From the NCBI RefSeq assembly GCF_039555335.1, contig NC_092637.1, positions 46,083,613 through 46,147,612 on the forward strand: DNA of 64,000 nucleotides. The letters run 5' to 3'. Numbering within the stretch: position 1 is the first letter of the stretch; the number at the start of each line of letters is the position of its first letter. The position numbers and the translations under genes are program-made. Source of the stretch: Amphiura filiformis (Eukaryota > Echinodermata > Ophiuroidea > Amphilepidida > Amphiuridae). Shown here piece by piece: positions 58,401 to 58,569 of this stretch. The notes under the pieces are model-generated. The model worked only from the letters and a program-made list of their open reading frames with translations, ran no database searches and was not told where the DNA came from.

Positions 58401-58569
58401 ATGGGTAGTGAGCTTGCCCAATTCACCTGATAACCAATATCTTCTCTTCTATTCTTTCCAGGTAGCATAGATGAGTTTACATGTGGTACTGGTAACTGTG
58501 TGCCCTCCCATTGGGAGTGTGATGGTGAGAGTGACTGCTCTGATCATAGTGATGAAAGCAACTGCACTT
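1624..58569 (+). CDS. Multi-exon gene for a tandem LDLa / frizzled-domain protein (partial at both ends)
   Basis: Twenty-seven complete exons in one orientation, each with AG acceptor and GT donor and all in phase 1, encode 26 LDLa modules and one FZ cysteine-rich domain between modules 17 and 19. LDLa modules are six-cysteine, calcium-stabilised ligand-binding folds; nearly all here keep the CD...DC.D.SDE..C calcium-cage pattern. FZ domains bind Wnt or lipid-type ligands. One-module-per-exon, phase 1-1 organisation is classic for extracellular shuffled modules, so I infer a secreted or membrane receptor/scavenger protein. Corin mixes LDLa and FZ but also needs SRCR and serine-protease domains, not seen here. 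No signal peptide, transmembrane helix, start or stop codon of the gene lies in the window. Many modules end Asn-Cys-Thr, a possible N-glycosylation sequon overlapping cysteine 6. Exon numbering is local to this window. Confidence 0.85.
1957..2260 (-). mobile_element. Retroelement 3' coding fragment (Penelope-like or related)
   Basis: The minus-strand frame contains [20 protein letters not shown], then [12 protein letters not shown] and a terminal [12 protein letters not shown]. This resembles the conserved tail downstream of reverse transcriptase in Penelope-like/GIY-YIG-type retroelements (his-rich HA...NH.I.WDN, then ESIWIR). Only the C-terminal end is present; family assignment is from memory of the motif. 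Confidence 0.6.
2570..3135. repeat. Short tandem gccagccgggc words and a dispersed repeat
   Basis: From 2585 to 2705, aaaagttacaggccagccgg-type words are repeated about four times. From 2727 to 3135 lies a dispersed repeat also found at about 46189-46410 (cgtcatgcctggaac, ggtgaaacatgattgaatcc). Confidence 0.6.
3148..3422. mobile_element. Palindromic MITE, family 1, copy 1
   Basis: Starts gggctattcca, ends tggaatagccc, with internal cccctgtggaagat / atcttccacagggg pairs. The same family recurs at 25161, 27250 and 38599, and partly at 36724. Confidence 0.8.
3447..3560 (+). CDS. LDLa exon 2
   Basis: 114 nt, phase 1-1, acceptor ttattcag, donor gtaagt. Joined to exon 1 the split codon T|GT gives cysteine 1, followed by [15 protein letters not shown] and [16 protein letters not shown]: a textbook LDLa. 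The palindromic MITE at 3148-3422 ends only 24 nt before the exon, so the branch point is probably at or inside the MITE border. Confidence 0.93.
3661..4380. mobile_element. Inverted-repeat element with about 95-bp arms
   Basis: Arms near 3787-3882 and 4287-4378 are reverse complements (aaaaacgtttcaaaacgtaa / ttacgttttgaaacgttttt and ccacacaggaaaga). It is preceded by a half copy (3661-3775) of the TTAA-type element seen complete at 19328-19961. Confidence 0.75.
4420..4655 (+). repeat. Four tandem copies of a unit of about 62 bp
   Basis: The words aactagttggatatccatat and ttcgcggtt.. recur four times with decay. No coding signal. From 4656 to about 5440 I see only ordinary intron sequence. 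Confidence 0.75.
5445..5915 (+). repeat. Pyrimidine-rich (tttc)n tract, about 470 bp
   Basis: Almost uninterrupted T/C on the plus strand with tttctttc units, broken twice by ataggcctactttcatt. It lies in intron 2. From 5916 to 7220 nothing else is recognised apart from AT-rich sequence. Confidence 0.9.
7232..7737. mobile_element. hAT-like MITE, 506 bp, 8-bp target duplication
   Basis: Flanked by gttactgg (7224-7231, 7738-7745). Ends TAGTGCTGTGGTCG / CGACCACAGCACTA are inverted, and the interior is also palindromic around tgcattgctagc (ttctattgaacag / ctgttcaatagaa). Contains poly-A runs near 7315. Confidence 0.87.
7921..8640. repeat. MITE fragments in intron 2
   Basis: Around 7927-7965 taatgatgaagtaata meets its reverse complement tattacttcatcat. 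From 8390 (TTAA) to about 8640 is a partial, reversed copy of the element complete at 12486-12828 (tgtgatccagagcctcatcc, atcatgcataactcgcaaaa). Confidence 0.6.
8782..8892 (+). CDS. LDLa exon 3
   Basis: 111 nt, phase 1-1, acceptor tgtttcag, donor gtaagg. Contains [19 protein letters not shown] and a slightly divergent cage (TDASDEFC). Cysteine 1 comes from the split codon with exon 2. Confidence 0.92.
8919..9092. mobile_element. Short palindromic MITE in intron 3
   Basis: gaagagtttagtttcaaaac at the left is answered by gttttgaaactaagctcttc at the right; the ccacttgagca / tgctcaagtgg pair continues the stem. About 170 bp, filling much of the 427-nt intron 3. Confidence 0.8.
9320..9451 (+). CDS. 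LDLa exon 4 (long loop, divergent cage)
   Basis: 132 nt, phase 1-1, acceptor ctgttag, donor gtaagt. A longer loop separates cysteines 2 and 3, and the usual D.SDE is EGGIDE, losing one acidic and the serine position, so calcium binding may be weaker. Six cysteines when the split first cysteine is counted. Confidence 0.85.
9516..9794. mobile_element. Palindromic MITE, family 2, copy 1
   Basis: cacagcagct...gggagtatccca at the left pairs with tgggatactcc...agctgctgtg at the right. A second copy lies at 30640-30925. Confidence 0.8.
9913..10157. mobile_element. Palindromic MITE, family 3, copy 1
   Basis: tgtgacatgatcaaggggaa at the left and ttccccttgatcatgtcaca at the right. Other copies at 32578-32829 and 37916-38168, in the opposite internal orientation. 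Confidence 0.85.
10623..11009. mobile_element. hAT-like element, 387 bp, 8-bp target duplication
   Basis: CAGTGGCATAGCCAGG and CTGGCTACACCACTG ends, flanked by cacatggg on both sides (10615-10622, 11010-11017). It ends 53 bp before exon 5. Confidence 0.88.
11063..11170 (+). CDS. LDLa exon 5
   Basis: 108 nt, phase 1-1, acceptor tgtttacag, donor gtatgt. Contains CGDGTC and [16 protein letters not shown]; the usual Ile-Pro and Trp after cysteine 3 are replaced (CAELSEKC). An hAT-like element ends 53 bp upstream. Confidence 0.87.
11360..12485. other. Intron 5, first part: unique and low-copy sequence
   Basis: 11500-11720 contains ccattggtttctatgggac words shared with about 40880-41060, so it is a dispersed repeat. 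The rest, to 12485, shows no coding or mobile-element signal that I can name. Confidence 0.4.
12486..12828. mobile_element. TTAA-flanked (piggyBac-like) MITE
   Basis: TTAA at both ends, inverted ends aaggagtgtttcgtgatcc / ggatcacgaaatgcccctt, and an internal palindrome tttcgttctggtgcaccagaacgaaa. Partial relatives at 8390 and 15505-15655. Confidence 0.8.
12926..13159 (-). mobile_element. LINE reverse-transcriptase C-terminal fragment
   Basis: The minus-strand frame reads [20 protein letters not shown], then [20 protein letters not shown] and GNRKPGRPP. The I..RR.RFAGH.YR and GRP pattern is the usual tail after reverse transcriptase in many LINEs. Only this piece remains. Confidence 0.78.
13694..14057. 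mobile_element. Palindromic TTAA MITE, family 4, copy 1
   Basis: Ends approximately ttca/TTAA with actgtctacaccctggccaa against gtgtagtaccccc. Inside, ggcaaggactacaa pairs with ttgtagcccttgcc. Two further copies at 16350-16724 and 48083-48441. Confidence 0.83.
14417..14950. mobile_element. Long inverted repeat, arms about 200 bp
   Basis: aaactgagctcaaaaa...cttcctggac (14417-14617) is mirrored by gtccaggaagctgtcccatg...tttttgagctcagttt (14755-14950). Non-autonomous foldback; no reading frame of its own. Confidence 0.8.
15022..15655. mobile_element. Inverted-repeat element and adjoining MITE fragment
   Basis: ggccatcttaattaaatc and gtctcaaagtt at the left are answered by aactttgagaca and gatttaattaagatagcc near 15508. 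A fragment of the 12486-type MITE follows to 15655. Confidence 0.65.
15656..16349. other. Intron sequence with recurring aactcgcc words
   Basis: Between 15830 and 16330 the words ggcgagtt / aactcgcc occur many times in both orientations without a fixed period. No coding signal. Confidence 0.4.
16350..16724. mobile_element. Palindromic TTAA MITE, family 4, copy 2
   Basis: Flanked by TTAA at 16350 and 16721, with gggggtactacacccctggc against caggggtgtagtacccc. Confidence 0.87.
17303..18470. repeat. Two direct copies of a dispersed repeat, the second interrupted
   Basis: gctgaagaaaa..caatttt..gccccttcctcaacag, ttgaaaaagtgaa and cacattttgatgtatagtac occur at about 17340-17620 and again at 17770-17910, continuing at 18333-18470. 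The second copy is split by the element at 17918-18324. Confidence 0.7.
17918..18324. mobile_element. Nested hAT-like MITE, 407 bp, 8-bp target duplication
   Basis: Flanked by agtacttg (17910-17917, 18325-18332). Inverted ends contain cctgtacaccatccgcgata / tatcgcggatggtgtacagg. A near-perfect central hairpin (18087-18157) pairs aagggtatgaaatttgatga with tcatcaaatttcataccctt. Confidence 0.87.
18471..19327. other. Intron 5, unremarkable stretch
   Basis: Contains a short direct repeat (tttttggaaattgttttacc at 18868 and 18898) and otherwise no recognisable feature. Confidence 0.4.
19328..19961. mobile_element. TTAA-flanked foldback element, 634 bp
   Basis: TTAA at both ends, inverted ends aaggttggtctgaaccctgg / ccagggttcagaccaacctt, arms over 110 bp (atgtatacttttatatactt). 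A half copy lies at 3661. Confidence 0.85.
19973..20331. mobile_element. Palindromic MITE, family 5, copy 1
   Basis: ggaagtctccggtaatcaca against attgccggagactccc, and acgaatcacatggttttatt against aataaaaccatgtgattcgt. It directly abuts the preceding element. A broken copy begins at 24168. Confidence 0.8.
20332..21791. other. Intron 5, last part
   Basis: No transposon ends, exons or tandem repeats that I can support. Short open frames here show no domain pattern. Confidence 0.4.
21792..21902 (+). CDS. LDLa exon 6
   Basis: 111 nt, phase 1-1, acceptor ccttgtag, donor gtaagt. Encodes [18 protein letters not shown] then [10 protein letters not shown]; cysteine 1 is the T|GT split codon with exon 5, across a 10.6 kb intron. 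The matching split codon suggests no exon is missing in that intron. Confidence 0.91.
22056..22166 (+). CDS. LDLa exon 7
   Basis: 111 nt, phase 1-1, acceptor cattgcag, donor gtgagt. Encodes [20 protein letters not shown] then [11 protein letters not shown]. The intron before it is only 153 nt and holds a second, near-copy acceptor (cctttgcag followed by gtggaa) about 47 nt upstream, a possible alternative or decoy 3' splice site. Confidence 0.92.
22347..22997. mobile_element. hAT-like non-autonomous element with a GC-rich segment
   Basis: Ends CAGGGGTGTGATT / AATCACACCCCTG, flanked by agtgta (22341-22346, 22998-23003; shorter than the usual 8 bp). The right third (22825-22945) is strikingly GC-rich against the AT-rich surroundings. 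Confidence 0.75.
23273..23389 (+). CDS. LDLa exon 8 (ends in G)
   Basis: 117 nt, phase 1-1, acceptor ttattcag, donor gtaagc. Cage [17 protein letters not shown] longer loop ([11 protein letters not shown]) follows cysteine 3 and closely resembles exon 15 ([11 protein letters not shown]), suggesting these two exons are duplicates. It ends in G rather than T, and the next exon carries a complete first cysteine. Confidence 0.91.
23710..23820 (+). CDS. LDLa exon 9 (complete first cysteine)
   Basis: 111 nt, phase 1-1, acceptor attttacag, donor gtaagt. The split codon is Val; the exon then encodes all six cysteines itself, starting [13 protein letters not shown], with cage [16 protein letters not shown]. 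Confidence 0.91.
24006..24045 (+). repeat. tRNA-like 5' fragment
   Basis: cattagctcagttggataaa followed by gcgccagactttggtaa is the 5' half of a tRNA (A box tagctcagttgg) with no 3' half or B box. It is probably a truncated SINE head or tRNA relic. Confidence 0.55.
24168..24520. mobile_element. Family 5 MITE interrupted by another palindromic element
   Basis: aaaggaagtctctggcaatt begins a family 5 copy. At ttaggcc it is broken by a foldback (about 24206-24448, ggttcgtctcaaagctt / gagctttgagacaaacc) related to the 15022 element; family 5 resumes with cacatggttttattt. Confidence 0.7.
24776..25051. mobile_element. Tc1/mariner-like MITE, 276 bp, TA flanks
   Basis: CAATGCTGGCCATAAGTGTT at the left and its degenerate reverse complement at the right (GTCCCAACACATTTTGGCCA), flanked by TA. 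The ends resemble Tc1-family termini. No transposase. Confidence 0.75.
25161..25347. mobile_element. Palindromic MITE, family 1, copy 2
   Basis: tgggatattccatgtgaaat against atttcaaatggggtta and tggaatcgccca, with cttccaca pairs. It ends 60 bp before exon 10. Confidence 0.75.
25408..25515 (+). CDS. LDLa exon 10
   Basis: 108 nt, phase 1-1, acceptor atttttag, donor gtatgg. Encodes [17 protein letters not shown] and [13 protein letters not shown], with one extra residue in the cage. It ends in G. A palindromic MITE (25161-25347) lies 60 bp upstream. Confidence 0.89.
25742..25858 (+). CDS. LDLa exon 11 (complete first cysteine)
   Basis: 117 nt, phase 1-1, acceptor ctttatcag, donor gtaata. All six cysteines are within the exon ([29 protein letters not shown]). 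Thr replaces Ser in the SDE motif. It ends in G. Confidence 0.88.
25866..26160. repeat. Dispersed repeat with gtccttgaaa words
   Basis: gggttcccacggtccttgaa at the left; the words gtccttgaaa recur at least seven times; the right end is aaaaagggaaccctgg, the reverse complement of the left end. It is a palindromic non-autonomous element. Confidence 0.65.
26205..26640 (+). mobile_element. LINE 3' coding fragment, frameshifted
   Basis: Across a frameshift near 26340 the plus strand reads a typical post-RT tail: [20 protein letters not shown], then [14 protein letters not shown], and [14 protein letters not shown]...FKNRMN. This matches the tail of CR1/Jockey-type LINEs (R.IR.WN.LP...F..RL). 5'-truncated relic. 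Confidence 0.75.
27109..27231 (+). CDS. LDLa exon 12 (complete first cysteine)
   Basis: 123 nt, phase 1-1, acceptor gacttcag, donor gtaagc. Encodes [17 protein letters not shown] and [17 protein letters not shown]. It ends in G, matching the complete first cysteine of exon 13a. Confidence 0.9.
27250..27526. mobile_element. Palindromic MITE, family 1, copy 3
   Basis: ggctattctatttataatcc at the left and caatttgaatagccc at the right, with tccccctgtggaagat / atcttccacaggggta pairs. It starts 18 bp after the exon 12 donor. Confidence 0.8.
27567..27800 (+). mobile_element. tRNA-derived SINE
   Basis: A-box-like tggcatactggttaaggt and B-box ggttcaaatc about 40 bp apart, then a tRNA-unrelated body (ccgatgacccatgataaaga). 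A (GA)-rich tract follows at 27830-27940. Confidence 0.7.
28143..28256 (+). CDS. LDLa exon 13a (first of a 127-bp triplication)
   Basis: 114 nt, phase 1-1, acceptor aaattgcag, donor gtaagt. Six complete cysteines: [32 protein letters not shown]. Its upstream intron has a normal pyrimidine-containing acceptor, so this is the best-supported copy to follow exon 12. Confidence 0.92.
28270..28383 (+). CDS. LDLa exon 13b (trapped tandem copy)
   Basis: Near-identical copy of exon 13a, 127 bp downstream. Only 13 nt (gtaagtattgcag) separate it from 13a, too short to be removed as an intron. The first codons changed from TGT GAG to TGG GAG, so cysteine 1 would now come from a T|GC split codon. Exon 13b therefore fits a T-ending donor such as 13a, not the G-ending exon 12. 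It probably acts as intron when 13a is spliced to 13c (140 nt apart). Confidence 0.6.
28397..28510 (+). CDS. LDLa exon 13c (tandem copy)
   Basis: Third copy, again after a 13-nt gtaagtattgcag. It has the TGG change of 13b, so needs T|GC splicing for its first cysteine, and a gtgagt donor. Splicing 13a to 13c over 140 nt would give two complete modules in frame. Reading through either junction unspliced shifts frame, because the period of 127 is not a multiple of three. Confidence 0.72.
28549..29096. mobile_element. Inverted-repeat element with TA flanks
   Basis: TAGACGAATCCAA and TTGGATTCGTCTA ends with TA on both sides; gtagccg / cggctac words occur inside each end. No transposase frame. 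Confidence 0.7.
29253..29648. mobile_element. hAT-like element, 396 bp, 8-bp target duplication
   Basis: CAGGGGCGTCGCTAGG and CTAGTGTCACCCCTG ends, flanked by atgaggat (29245-29252, 29649-29656). Confidence 0.88.
29891..30240. mobile_element. ccggggggga-type element, copy 1
   Basis: CCGGGGGGGATACTCA against GAGTACCCCCCCGG, flanked by gtgaaatgc (29882-29890, 30241-30249). The interior has gacccataaatataccaatt words. Other copies at about 42318-42665 and 52829-53150. Confidence 0.83.
30359..30469 (+). CDS. LDLa exon 14
   Basis: 111 nt, phase 1-1, acceptor actttcag, donor gtaagt. Encodes [20 protein letters not shown] and [11 protein letters not shown]; cysteine 1 is the T|GT split codon after exon 13. 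Confidence 0.92.
30640..30925. mobile_element. Palindromic MITE, family 2, copy 2
   Basis: ccacagcagctgaagggagt against actcctttcagctgctgtgg, with a 7-8 bp flanking duplication (ggctcaac). 30926-32020 beyond it has two diverged direct repeats (cacttctgctttcgacattt near 31480 and 31730) and nothing coding. Confidence 0.8.
32030..32350 (+). repeat. Dispersed repeat upstream of exon 15 (direct orientation)
   Basis: Begins cagtgacgtagatttctttt and runs through ttaatttggtcagaaa and acaggcgtcaacattggggg. It is a reverse-complement match to 33480-33787 on the other side of exon 15. Confidence 0.8.
32578..32829. mobile_element. Palindromic MITE, family 3, copy 2
   Basis: tgtgacatgatcaagggaat against attcctcttgatcgtgtcaca. 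Confidence 0.82.
33011..33127 (+). CDS. LDLa exon 15 (flanked by inverted transposon copies)
   Basis: 117 nt, phase 1-1, acceptor tttcttcag, donor gtaaga. Encodes [17 protein letters not shown] and [10 protein letters not shown]; likely a duplicate of exon 8. It ends in G. Related repeats of about 300 bp in opposite orientation lie 0.7 kb upstream and 0.35 kb downstream and could pair in pre-mRNA. Confidence 0.9.
33480..33787 (-). repeat. Dispersed repeat downstream of exon 15 (inverted orientation)
   Basis: Contains cccccaatgttgatgcctgt, tttctgaccaaattaacctc and ends aaaagaaatctacgccactg, the reverse complement of the copy at 32030-32350. Confidence 0.8.
33790..34360 (+). mobile_element. 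CR1/L2-like LINE, 5'-truncated 3' end
   Basis: The reading frame to the stop at 33967-33969 ends with [17 protein letters not shown], then [20 protein letters not shown], the usual C-terminus of CR1/L2-type LINEs. A 390-bp 3' UTR follows and ends in a pentamer tail (ttgaa)n at 34331-34360, typical of these LINEs. Confidence 0.82.
34391..34567 (+). mobile_element. tRNA-derived SINE
   Basis: A-box-like tggcataatggttact and B-box gggttcaattcc, then a body with aaattaatctgaatttaatt. It sits just downstream of the LINE tail. 34568-35178 holds nothing recognisable. Confidence 0.65.
35179..35304 (+). CDS. LDLa exon 16 (complete first cysteine)
   Basis: 126 nt, phase 1-1, acceptor ccaaatag, donor gtaagt. 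Starts with Gly-Ser-Pro-Pro-Pro, then [13 protein letters not shown] and [16 protein letters not shown]. All six cysteines are encoded whole. It ends in G. Confidence 0.92.
35430..35484 (+). pseudogene. Degenerate 3' half copy of LDLa exon 16 with donor
   Basis: In intron 16, TTGGCAGTGTGATTTTGAGC followed by GATGAAAGCAATGAGGCAAA parallels the end of exon 16, lost the segment encoding cysteine 5, and ends in gtaaat. The flanks (ccttatctgttttctaggta) also match the flank of exon 16. It is a small donor-side half-exon relic. Confidence 0.6.
36003..36146 (+). CDS. LDLa exon 17 (complete first cysteine, long loop)
   Basis: 144 nt, phase 1-1, acceptor tttcttttctag, donor gtatga. Encodes [19 protein letters not shown], an enlarged loop between cysteines 2 and 3, then [17 protein letters not shown] with Ile in place of Ser in the SDE. 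It is the last LDLa before the FZ exon. Confidence 0.86.
36724..37310 (+). mobile_element. Family 1 MITE remnant and a further repeat hosting a tRNA-derived SINE
   Basis: At 36724-36782 is half of a family 1 MITE. A different repeat follows (gcctccccctgcgagaagtt...gtcctggctacgccactgg, 36785-37303). Inside it, 36861-37175, is a clear SINE: A box tggctcagtggttac, B box gggttcgagtcccc at 36923, and a tail with aaagcgctttgaggc and cataaagcgctatat. Confidence 0.8.
37916..38168. mobile_element. Palindromic MITE, family 3, copy 3
   Basis: tgtgacatgatcaaggggaa against attcctcttgatcatgtcaca. It ends 70 bp before the FZ exon. Between 37311 and 37915 there is a small palindrome (attgtgaaaaatct / agatttttcacaat, 37527-37605) and nothing coding. 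Confidence 0.83.
38239..38586 (+). CDS. Frizzled-type cysteine-rich domain exon 18
   Basis: 348 nt (116 codons), phase 1-1, acceptor atctacag, donor gtaaaa. It carries ten cysteines in the FZ order. Recognisable FZ signatures are a C...[11 protein letters not shown] stretch near residue 20, a C-H at about residue 50, [13 protein letters not shown] at about residues 60-72, TCRGLCEEI at about residues 77-85, and closing cysteines near residues 100 and 111. FZ domains occur in Frizzled receptors, secreted Frizzled-related proteins, MFRP, corin and carboxypeptidase Z; the LDLa neighbours exclude a Frizzled receptor proper. The whole domain is one exon flanked by LDLa exons of the same phase, so it is an exchangeable module. 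Confidence 0.9.
38599..38854. mobile_element. Palindromic MITE, family 1, copy 4
   Basis: Begins 12 bp after the FZ exon donor: ggctattccgtttaaaatac against gatttgaaatggaatagccc, with tccatttgaatttcat / gtttccaatggagc near the centre. Confidence 0.8.
39471..39820. mobile_element. Inverted-repeat element with polyC words, copy 1
   Basis: ggctgtgtaataattatgag against ctcataattatggcacag; the interior repeats cctgccaaaa and cccccctc. A second, longer copy is at 60463-60967. Confidence 0.75.
39908..40257. mobile_element. hAT-like element, 350 bp, 8-bp target duplication
   Basis: TAGTGTTGGG and CCCAACACTA ends, flanked by gacattat (39900-39907, 40258-40265). It ends 56 bp before exon 19. Confidence 0.87.
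40314..40427 (+). CDS. LDLa exon 19 (complete first cysteine)
   Basis: 114 nt, phase 1-1, acceptor tttataacag, donor gtaagt. Six complete cysteines: [36 protein letters not shown]. Preceding FZ exon ends in G, as the complete cysteine requires. Confidence 0.92.
40428..41958. other. Intron 19
   Basis: 40800-41055 carries a repeat shared with 11500-11720 (cccatagaaaccaatggtta). The tgatacgtcatatg words near 41326 recur at 42005. No coding signal apart from the half-exon at 41959. Confidence 0.5.
41959..41996 (+). pseudogene. 5' half copy of LDLa exon 20 with acceptor, no donor
   Basis: A 117-bp tandem duplication copied the 3' end of intron 19 (tctccctctag) plus the first 38 nt of exon 20, through CASGEA. 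After GAGGCC the sequence switches back to intron (tctgcggtatgatacg). The copy has a good acceptor but no donor and cannot be a complete module. This is the one-step version of the large acceptor array in intron 24. Confidence 0.8.
42076..42186 (+). CDS. LDLa exon 20
   Basis: 111 nt, phase 1-1, acceptor ctccctctag, donor gtaagt. Starts GC, so cysteine 1 is TGC after the T-ending exon 19. Encodes [18 protein letters not shown] and [16 protein letters not shown]. Confidence 0.91.
42318..42665. mobile_element. ccggggggga-type element, copy 2
   Basis: gggtactcaagtttggtttt at the left, ctgagtacccccccccggg at the right, gacccataaatataccaatt inside. Confidence 0.78.
42783..42896 (+). CDS. LDLa exon 21 (ends in A)
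   Basis: 114 nt, phase 1-1, acceptor tgtcttag, donor gtaagt. Encodes [20 protein letters not shown] and [11 protein letters not shown]. It is the only exon ending in A; exon 22 begins TA, giving Ile, and then supplies its own first cysteine. Confidence 0.9.
43329..43917. mobile_element. Near-perfect foldback, arms about 290 bp
   Basis: Ends approximately ataccgtgattcgtccgagt / ctcggaccaatacggta. Inside, accatgaatgatcctagcat, atgaaaattgatcatttg and gtcatactctattaatgatt all reappear in reverse complement, meeting near 43618. Long A and T runs (43409, 43519, 43708, 43808) pair with each other. Confidence 0.85.
44527..44649 (+). CDS. LDLa exon 22 (complete first cysteine)
   Basis: 123 nt, phase 1-1, acceptor tttgctgcag, donor gtaagt. 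Encodes [20 protein letters not shown], then [16 protein letters not shown]: the conserved Asp after cysteine 4 is Asn. Confidence 0.9.
45655..46003. repeat. 21-bp minisatellite, about 16 copies
   Basis: Unit close to atattcatcaaaattcacag plus one base. Because 21 is a multiple of three the array is open on both strands (heptads EYSVNFD on minus, QNIHQNS on plus). No start context, domain or flanking exon signals support coding. 44650-45654 before it shows nothing recognisable. Confidence 0.88.
46472..46646. mobile_element. Tc1/mariner-like MITE, 175 bp, perfect long ends
   Basis: TA-flanked; the 36-bp ends are perfect inverted repeats starting CAGTAAAATTAAGTATTTCT and including ggccaaactggaaca. 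The perfection suggests recent movement. It lies 95 bp upstream of exon 23. Confidence 0.88.
46742..46858 (+). CDS. LDLa exon 23
   Basis: 117 nt, phase 1-1, acceptor catttccag, donor gtaagt. Encodes [19 protein letters not shown] and [17 protein letters not shown] Tc1/mariner-like MITE ends 95 bp upstream. Confidence 0.91.
46859..48082. other. Intron 23, first part
   Basis: A short inverted pair (agtagaccatttt near 47415, aaaatggtctactacagtag near 47505) marks a small MITE. Otherwise no recognisable feature. Confidence 0.4.
48083..48441. mobile_element. Palindromic TTAA MITE, family 4, copy 3
   Basis: TTAA at both ends, ggggatactacacccctggc against ccaggggtgtagtaccccc; the best-preserved copy of the family. 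Confidence 0.88.
48640..48900. mobile_element. Foldback MITE
   Basis: gctatggttaccaaactttc and aattctctcgtcagtttt at the left are answered by aaaactgacgagagaatt and gaaagtttggtaaccatagc at the right. 48901-49600 beyond it is featureless intron. Confidence 0.8.
49604..49726 (+). CDS. LDLa exon 24 (parent of the donor array)
   Basis: 123 nt, phase 1-1, acceptor tgttgacag, donor gtaagt. Encodes [19 protein letters not shown] and [16 protein letters not shown], with Thr for Ser in the cage and an Asn-Tyr-Thr sequon at the end. Its 3' half plus donor is repeated seven more times downstream. Confidence 0.92.
49748..50200 (+). pseudogene. Donor-only half-exon array, left part (4 copies)
   Basis: Four tandem copies, period about 121 bp, of the 3' half of exon 24 (from AAAGAAATGC to the ACAT|gtaagt donor); donors at 49834, 49952, 50080 and 50201. 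The sequence before each copy (cctccgtgatctaaag and relatives) has no pyrimidine tract or convincing acceptor. Each therefore offers a 5' splice site and coding half without a 3' splice site. One copy has a base change (tgtaaataca) that puts a stop in the module frame. Confidence 0.85.
50223..52094. other. About 1.9 kb unidentified insertion splitting the donor array
   Basis: The array sequence ggttggtata stops here and resumes as atgatgtagcctcagtg near 52095. The ends carry GC-richer, repetitive ctact/gtagc-type sequence; the middle is AT-rich with many taaat repeats and an 80-bp inverted repeat (about 50892-50970 with 51123-51211). I see no transposase and no clear terminal repeat or target duplication. 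The left end can form a small hairpin (catccaatttctcactggatg region). Class unknown. Confidence 0.55.
50892..51211. repeat. Inverted repeat, arms about 80 bp
   Basis: The left arm, containing gagtaggcct and cttgaatgattggtca, recurs in reverse complement as tgaccaatcattcaag and ggcctactc. The arms are about 150 bp apart, with some mismatches. It lies inside the unidentified insertion. Confidence 0.75.
52113..52442 (+). pseudogene. Donor-only half-exon array, right part (3 copies)
   Basis: Three more copies of the 3' half of exon 24 with donors at 52201, 52322 and 52443, period 121 bp. They keep the module reading frame and the [10 protein letters not shown] coding pattern but lack acceptors. 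Confidence 0.85.
52829..53150. mobile_element. ccggggggga-type element, copy 3
   Basis: ggggggtactcaagtttggt at the left, ctgagtaccttcgggtg at the right, between the donor and acceptor arrays. Confidence 0.72.
53236..53385 (+). pseudogene. Degenerate acceptor half-exon upstream of the array
   Basis: After ttttccccag, the sequence gtaacatagatgagtttgcc begins like the acceptor-array units but then diverges (cttatacccagtggtgg). Related ggtcagtgagattgcc fragments surround it from 52800. It looks like a decayed founder or edge copy. Confidence 0.5.
53386..58461 (+). repeat. Acceptor-only half-exon array: 35 tandem units, about 145 bp each
   Basis: Units start at 53386, 53528, 53673, 53818, 53963, 54110, 54255, 54400, 54545, 54690, 54836, 54981, 55126, 55271, 55418, 55565, 55710, 55855, 56000, 56145, 56290, 56435, 56580, 56725, 56870, 57017, 57157, 57304, 57444, 57591, 57736, 57881, 58026, 58172 and 58317. 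Each has a branch-point-like ctgataac or ctaataac, a pyrimidine tract, cag, then the first half of an LDLa exon ([17 protein letters not shown]) and an unusual tail ([10 protein letters not shown]) closed by an in-frame TAG. No consensus donor is present; the best is GTAGTG, giving an 88-nt exon that is out of phase. Spacing is mostly 145 bp, with 147-bp units (cacctataataacc) and two 140-bp units that share a 7-bp deletion. Confidence 0.93.
58462..58569 (+). CDS. LDLa exon 25 (intact end of the acceptor array)
   Basis: 108 nt, phase 1-1, acceptor ctttccag, donor gtaagt. Starts like the array units ([19 protein letters not shown]) but continues as a proper module, [17 protein letters not shown]. 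Cysteine 1 is formed with exon 24 (T|GT). It is the last coding exon I can find. Confidence 0.93.

Noticed and set aside
49748-58461. CRISPR-like or satellite-only interpretation of the regular arrays
   Set aside because: The units contain recognisable LDLa coding halves and splice sites and are homologous to exons 24 and 25; there are no unique spacers.
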